Assembly (NCBI GenBank): GCA_947044365.1
Contig: OX345641.1
Coordinates: forward strand, 266,501-330,500
Origin: Petrosia ficiformis
Lineage: Eukaryota > Porifera > Demospongiae > Haplosclerida > Petrosiidae
Reading direction: 5' to 3'
Length of the DNA stretch: 64,000 nt
This document shows, piece after piece, positions 58,254-64,000 of this stretch. The translations under genes were made by a program, and so were the position numbers. The notes under the pieces were generated by a model. The model ran no database searches and was not told where the DNA came from. It worked only from the letters and a program-made list of their open reading frames with translations. Positions within the stretch are counted from its first letter, which is position 1. Each line of letters opens with the position of its first letter.

Positions 58254-59600
58254 TCATTTAGATGAGTGGGTACTTTTACCTCTTCCACCACTATAGTAAC
58301 GAGGCTCTCTACCACTATAATCCTTACCTTTGCTATAGTAACGACTATTAGACACACCCCTTCCTTTATCGTCATAATCATATTCACGAGTGTGATAACG
58401 ATCATAGTCCCGCCCACCTCCTCTTCTCCCTTTGCTATCGTAAGATTGTCGTGTGTCTGTTTCTCTATAATCATCATCATAATAATAGTTGTCGTAGCGA
58501 TCATTATAACGAGATCTACCAGGTCTGGAATAAGCTGATCGTGACTTTCCACGTGTTGATCCAGAGTCCTGTTCCAGTTCTCGTGGGGTCTTCGGAGATA
58601 GATCTCGTTTAGTCTCAGGTTTTTTATCATGTATCGGTTTCTTTGGTCTCCCAGGAATATAACGTTGTAGATCGGGCCGTTCTCGACTACGAGCTCCCTT
58701 CTCTTTATCATCTCCTCTTCTGTCCTGAACAGGAGAAATAGTTTCTCCTTTAAGAGATCTACCTTTCGAGCCAAAACCTTTATCTCTCTTATCTTGTGAA
58801 GTCATATCTAGTTTATTGCTGGTCTCTACATCATTAGATAGTCCATTAGGTATACTAGATTTCCTTTCAACAATAACAATATCATTTCCACTTTTATCAC
58901 TTCCGGAATCTTTAGTACCACGCCCAATTTTATCCTTGCTTGCTTTCATCTTGTCCTTTTCTTTGATACTCTTGACAGTCTTTGGTGAGTCTCCACTTTC
59001 CTTAGCCCTATCCTTTCTCTTCTTGGTACCTCCTGCATATAAAACTTTATTCTTGTGACTACGAGACTCTTTAGGAATTCTTTTTTCTTTTAAGAATTCC
59101 ACTAAAGGAGTTGATTGGATATTAGCTACTCGGTTCTGTTCCACTTCATATAGATACGTTATATCAATACTCGGTAAAGGATCTACAGTTTTCTCGTACT
59201 GTTCCATGAACGATTTATACTCCGGATCTTCTTCTATTGTACTACATCTAGAATCAGGTTTGGGTCTCTGGTTTGGGATACCCTGGAATGGGGCCAGTTC
59301 AATTATCATACGATATTTAACACCCTTATCAGTTTCCAGTACTAACCCATCATAACGGTCTCTGAATGGTACTATATCCTCATACCTAGTGAAGTTTATG
59401 TAACCACGGCAACAACCAAACTTCCCCAAAGCAGGGTTGCCAGGAATGAAGTAAAAATGGTCGTAAGAAGGAAATGGATCGATGCTTGCGTGTAACTTCT
59501 CTTCGGTAAAATCTGGTGGTAGATGTCTCAATATAACCTTTGACTGCAACAGTTCCTTTTCTGCCCTTTTTAGTACCCGTCCACTTATGGCAGTTGCCAT
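58254..59600 (-). CDS. UPF3: UPF3, nonsense-mediated mRNA decay factor (448 aa, intronless)
   Basis: Links the exon-junction complex to UPF2/UPF1 in nonsense-mediated decay; shuttles between nucleus and cytoplasm. The N-terminal Smg-4/UPF3 RNP-like domain (about 20-185) reads KVILRHLPPDFTEEKL, SYDHFYFIPGNPALGKFG, RGYINFTRYEDIVPFRDRYD and MIIELAPFQGIP, as in UPF3A/B. A long Lys/Asp/Ser-rich middle follows. RERPDLQRYIPGRP (about 307-319) matches the exon-junction-complex binding motif of UPF3B. The tail (355-448) is rich in Arg, Tyr, Gly and Asp, low complexity. The whole ORF is a single exon, unlike neighbours and vertebrate UPF3. It starts at the first ATG, 59600. Divergent with RPN2, convergent with GGT. 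Confidence 0.95.
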   Translation of the reverse strand: MATAISGRVLKRAEKELLQSKVILRHLPPDFTEEKLHASIDPFPSYDHFYFIPGNPALGKFGCCRGYINFTRYEDIVPFRDRYDGLVLETDKGVKYRMIIELAPFQGIPNQRPKPDSRCSTIEEDPEYKSFMEQYEKTVDPLPSIDITYLYEVEQNRVANIQSTPLVEFLKEKRIPKESRSHKNKVLYAGGTKKRKDRAKESGDSPKTVKSIKEKDKMKASKDKIGRGTKDSGSDKSGNDIVIVERKSSIPNGLSNDVETSNKLDMTSQDKRDKGFGSKGRSLKGETISPVQDRRGDDKEKGARSRERPDLQRYIPGRPKKPIHDKKPETKRDLSPKTPRELEQDSGSTRGKSRSAYSRPGRSRYNDRYDNYYYDDDYRETDTRQSYDSKGRRGGGRDYDRYHTREYDYDDKGRGVSNSRYYSKGKDYSGREPRYYSGGRGKSTHSSK

Positions 59601-59880
59601 AACCTAGTCACGTGATCAAAGAGACTATCATGTGATGTTTCTACAGATGTATATAAAAGTATTGTCTTGTTCTACAGCTTGTTAAAAGATTACTAAAAAG
59701 AAGAAAATGGCATGTAGTAACATACATTTATTAGGTGACATCGACTAACCAAATCTTCTCTAATCCTAGCGAACAGTTTGGAAAGGGAGTTCCTAGCTTT
59801 CTGCCCACCATGCAACTGATCACGTGATCATATGTGTGACGTCACAGACCGCGTGGTAGCCATTCTCCTTGAAAAGAAGA
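59601..59880. promoter_or_regulatory. bidirectional promoter UPF3 / RPN2 with E-box and CRE palindromes
   Basis: 280 bp separate the two start codons. Near UPF3: GTCACGTGATC (TCACGTGA at 59608-59615). Near RPN2: the 12-bp palindrome GATCACGTGATC (59818-59829), then GTGACGTCAC (59836-59845; full CRE TGACGTCA at 59837-59844), 36 bp before the RPN2 ATG. CACGTG is bound by bHLH-zip factors and TGACGTCA by CREB/ATF-type bZIP factors in animals; which factor acts here is inference. Confidence 0.65.
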
Positions 59881-62800
59881 ATGGGTAAGTGTCTAGTTTG
59901 GTATGGACCTTCTTGCAGATTTGTTATCACTTAAATAGTTTAGCTATTATGTTTATATATATCTTACATTTAGTTGCATGTTGAATATATGTACAGCATG
60001 TACAGAGACTTTATTTACCCCTCCCCCTCTGATATATATAATATATTGTACAGGTCCTGTTGTTGTTCTGCTACTGCTTGTTGGATATGCATCTGCAGAG
60101 ATTGCCCCTTCTCTTGGTGATGTCATTACATCACGTGACCAAACCAGGCTACGAGAATTATTTCGTAAAACTCCCATAGACAGTTTGACGATGGCATATT
60201 ATGTATCCAATGGACTGAGAATATTAGGAGAACAGGACAACGTATGGATACGATATCTTGTTTATATGTATCTGTTTGTGTGTACCATGTACATTATCCA
60301 ATCTTTATCTATCCATCTATTTATCTATTCATTTATCTGTCTCTGTCAGCTGTCTATCTATTTTTTATACCTGTATCTATAACCTAATTATGTAGTCAGT
60401 CACGTTATATGTGTGTCTATGTATATACCCTTTCTCTCTATCTGTATTACATGTTCAACTCTTGGGAAATCAACACGAGGCAGCCCCTCTATTCAATTGC
60501 TCAGCATTCAGCCACTTTATACAGCAGGCTAATGAGATTGTCTATGGAGGTAGTACACATATTAGTCTGCTTGGATGACACATTTCAATGGCTTTCTGTA
60601 CAAAATGGCTGAATAAAGATCATTTGAAGAGAAGGTGATGCTTCATGAATTGAATAAGCAAAGTACTGTTTACCCAAGAGCAATCACATGTGTGTCTATT
60701 TATATCCATTTATCAATATTTCATCTCCTCAGAGTAAGAAACAGATATGTAGTTATATACAACAACATACACCAGACTCCACCTCTCTGGACACCATTTT
60801 CTATGCTACATCAGTTGATGCTTTATATGATTGTGAAGTAAGGAGGGGAATTCCCTATATTAACAATGATATAATGTTTTTTATTAATTAGGTGAGTTAC
60901 TCGAGTTTTGAAAAAAGTTTAAAGGATAGTTTGAAATCTGAACGAAATGTTTCTGAACTGTTTTACATTGTTTCATCTTTAACTAACATTGGAAGTAAAG
61001 GTACATGTATTTATATATATATATATATATGTACATGTGTATTTATACATGTACATGTCTATTTATACATGTGCATGTGTGATTATACATATCTATCTAT
61101 CTACCTGCTATCGACCAGTATCTACATGTATACCTATATCTCTCGACTTTATCTGTCTATCTATCCATCTATCTATCTGTCCCTCAAAGTTGATCAAAAG
61201 TTGTTGTCTCCCTCAAAGCTTCTTGATCTAGCTGAACAAGAAGAATCTATTTTAAGGCAAGTTCGGGAAATTATTTCTCTGAATTGTATACCTTTAATTG
61301 GAATTTGTATGGTATAGTTATGGGCAGGCATTTCTTACAGCATCATTATTAGCAGATGGAGATCTCACTTCTCTAATGGACACTGTAGAGGTACATGTAC
61401 ATGTATTAGGTGATATAACTCTTCAATTATCTAAATGCACATATATACACACACGGGTACACACACACACACACGGGTACATACACACACACATAGGATG
61501 TTGCAGTCCAAGCTGATGAGTCTCCTACTTCCATATATGTGAGTCTTCCCATCCTCTGACTTCATTTCTCATCCTCCTTTATCATCTGTTCTTCCTCCAT
61601 TAGTTTGAAGGTGGTTTAGAAACCACCTCGACAGCCATTACAGGCATTGTTAGACTTGGTACCAAAACTGGCAACAGACCCACCCTTTCTGCAGTAAGTG
61701 TATACTAATCACATGATCAACACATTATTGTCACATGACAGCTACAAGCAACATTGTTTGGAAAGTATTTCTTGTCTATCAAGTATACGGAAACAGTCAG
61801 TGAGGCTTGGTATGTGTTACAAGCAGTTGAGGCTTTAGCACATAATAAGGTAAGCAAATATACATGTACATGTACATGTAACTTCATGTACATGTACATA
61901 TACTGTAGTACATGTAGATGTATACAAGTATATGTACATCTCTATACATGTATGCACAGGTACATGTATAGTTGTGTATGTATATCTGTACATGTATATA
62001 CATGTATATATATTATATATATACATGTATATATATATACATAATATATTATATTATATATAATTTTACAGTTCTTTGTTCCTACTGGTGTCACTTTGGT
62101 TAATAGATTACCTATTAATATACACAATCAAAAACTAGAAGTGAGACATTAATCTATCTATTTGTGTACCTATTTATACATGTATATCCATCTACATGTA
62201 TCTATCCATGTGTGTGCATTTTGCCACATATGTATCTACATGTCGTATATACGTGTATCTGTATTTTGTATCTATTTATCTATTTACGTATGTATAGGTA
62301 TATATCCATCTATTATAGGTATATATCCATCTATTATGTATATATGTATCTATCTTTCTATTATTGTGCGTGTGTATCTATATATATATATATATATATA
62401 TACTGGTAGGTTCATCTTACAAATATTCTTAATGAGCCAGTACCTCCTAGTGATATTAAATTGGTTACCATAGAGAGTTCTAGTGGTGATAAAGACACTA
62501 TTAACAAGTCATTTACATCAGAGAGTGATGGTATTACATATTCGTATCTTCTATTTCCTCAAGTGGCTAGTCCTGGAGGATACAAAGTAATTCTCAGGTT
62601 TGTGTGTTCACTATAGTGTTGTCTCAGTATCACGATAAATATAATGGCCGCTTTTAGTTATAGTTGTGATAATAAAAGGGTGGATGGGCTTTAATTAGAA
62701 TCATAAATTCTTTTCTGTTACATAGTACTGAACCAAAAACAGCTTCTCCTGTTGCACAGCTGGTACATGTTGAGGTAAATACATAATTATCATGTGACTC

Positions 62801-63775
62801 GTCAACTAGTCACATGATAGTCACCTGACTGGTTTTTATTAAGCCTCCACATTATTTAGCTACCAGTCATAGTTAGTTTCTCGGTAGTTGTTGAGTCAGC
62901 TGAAATTTCTATAATTGAAAGAGATCAGAATGTCGCTGTGAAGACAGTACCGTAAGTATATATACATACATACATATATATACATGTACATGTATATATG
63001 TATGTATATATGTGTGTACATGTACATTGTATGTATGTATGTACATGTGTGTACATATGCACATATTATATATATGACTATATACATATGTATGTATATA
63101 ATATGTATACATGTATGTACGTATATGTATATGTATGTGTGTACATGTAAATACATGTATGTACATGTATATGTATGTGTGTACATGTAAATATATGTAT
63201 GTACATGTATATGTATGTGTGTACATGTAAATATATGTATGTACATGTATGTGTGTACATGTAAATATATGTATGTACATGTATATGTGTGTGTGTACAT
63301 GTAAATACATGTATGTACATGTAAATACATGTATGTACATGTATATGTATGTGTGTACATGTAAATACATGTATGTACATGTATATGTATGTGTGTACAT
63401 GTAAATACATGTATGTACATGTATATGTATGTGTGTACATGTAAATATATGTATGTACATGTATATGTATGTATGTACATGTAAATATATGTATGTACAT
63501 GTATACTGTTATGTGTGTACATGTAAATATATGTATGTACATGTATATGTATGTGTGTACATGTAAATATATGTATGTACATGTATATGTATGTGTGTAC
63601 ATGTAAATACATGTATGTACATGTATATGTATGTGTGTACATGTAAATATGTATTTATAGTTTACAATATCCAACTACATCACAAGATGAGTTATCAGCT
63701 GATCAACATTCAAAAGTTAAAATGACATTTCATCTTTTAAACAAACAAAACAAAGAGAAAGTCAATGTACATCAG
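59881..63775 (+). CDS. RPN2: ribophorin II (RPN2/SWP1), oligosaccharyltransferase subunit, 3' partial
   Basis: ER membrane subunit of oligosaccharyltransferase (N-glycosylation). Exons: 59881-59884, 60054-60241, 60733-60837, 60892-61000, 61190-61256, 61318-61390, 61497-61538, 61604-61693, 61742-61849, 62072-62140, 62410-62597, 62726-62774, 62860-62951, 63661-63775; phases fit and give 433 codons (human RPN2 631). The first coding exon is only ATGG. Signal peptide [16 protein letters not shown]. Matches to RPN2: [103 protein letters not shown]. The C-terminal luminal part and membrane helices lie beyond the window. Intron 5 (61257-61317) uses a GC donor. Exon 13 acceptor was chosen at 62859 because only it keeps the frame. 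Confidence 0.93.
60242..60732 (+). other. RPN2 intron 2 (491 bp)
   Basis: Contains a TCTATCTATTTATC-type stretch and about 200 bp of unique-looking sequence (60450-60660). No additional exon is needed to join exons 2 and 3 in frame. Confidence 0.6.
61850..62071. repeat. (ACATGT)n tract, RPN2 intron 9
   Basis: Mixed TACATGTA and TATACATG repeats, ending in TATATTATATATAA near the exon 10 acceptor. Confidence 0.85.
62952..63660. repeat. 40-bp satellite, RPN2 intron 13
   Basis: About 12 units of GTACATGTAAATACATGTAT-GTACATGTATATGTATGTGT run to the exon 14 acceptor. Long frames on both strands are artefacts. Confidence 0.95.
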
Positions 63776-64000
63776 GTACTGTGTATATGTATGTATACAT
63801 GTACATATGTTGCTTTATACATGTACATGTTTAGTTGTGTCCCTCCTCCTCCTCCCCCTCCTCCTCCTCCTCTTATTCCCATTCATCCTTCTGAACATGT
63901 ATGTATGTATATATACATGTATGTATATACATGTATATATATAGCACATGTATGTACATTGTACATGTATATACATACATACATACATATATATATATAT
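63776..64000 (+). other. start of RPN2 intron 14
   Basis: TACATG-type repeats, a (CTC)n run at about 63843-63872 and TATATACATGTATG sequence; the next exon is outside the window. Confidence 0.7.

Noticed and set aside
58238..58774. Minus-strand frame of 178 residues overlapping the UPF3 3' end
   Set aside because: It is an alternative frame of the UPF3 repeat-rich Arg/Asp/Tyr tail; the UPF3 frame has clear homology.
60409..60612. Extra RPN2 exon or nested gene in intron 2
   Set aside because: Exons 2 and 3 join in frame and match RPN2 without it; no acceptor/donor pair with homology was found.

Overview
The window is animal nuclear DNA: AT-rich, packed with spliced genes (GT-AG introns, a few GC-AG), simple repeats, minisatellites and short inverted-repeat transposons. 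The gene set (PAS-domain kinase, three TGF-beta-type ligands, U5 snRNP WD40 protein, gamma-glutamyltransferase, UPF3, ribophorin II) is metazoan. Divergent ligands, close gene packing on the right and (ACATGT)-rich satellites suggest an early-branching animal, perhaps a demosponge; that taxonomic guess is inference. No bacterial operon, CRISPR array or rRNA was seen.

Layout. (1) 1-930: intron or 5' flank holding a 545-bp TA-flanked inverted-repeat element with a HIRAN-like ORF. (2) 931-24856, plus strand: a PASK orthologue in 12 visible exons, 5' end missing, introns filled by satellites, two tRNA-derived SINE copies and a palindromic MITE family. (3) 24857-27140: intergenic, with a 45-bp array and a perfect 31-bp hairpin. 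(4) 27141-32298, minus strand: three tandem three-exon TGF-beta ligand genes with signal peptides, basic cleavage sites and seven-cysteine mature domains. (5) 32299-37141: no gene recognised. (6) 37142-50301, minus strand: SNRNP40 (U5-40K) in ten visible exons, last exon not found. (7) 50389-58023, plus: gamma-glutamyltransferase, 14 exons, complete. (8) 58254-59600, minus: intronless UPF3. (9) 59881-63775 and beyond, plus: ribophorin II, 3' end outside the window.

The right-hand genes are paired: SNRNP40/GGT start 87 bp apart head-to-head, UPF3/RPN2 start 280 bp apart head-to-head with E-box and CRE palindromes between them, and GGT/UPF3 converge with adjacent poly(A) signals. Most long open frames in the satellites are artefacts of stop-free repeat units. 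The most striking structural theme is local tandem amplification of functional pieces: a SNRNP40 exon end with its splice donor (8 copies), a PASK splice acceptor (2 copies), one arm of a MITE (6 copies) and the end of a dispersed repeat (three separate 68-bp arrays).
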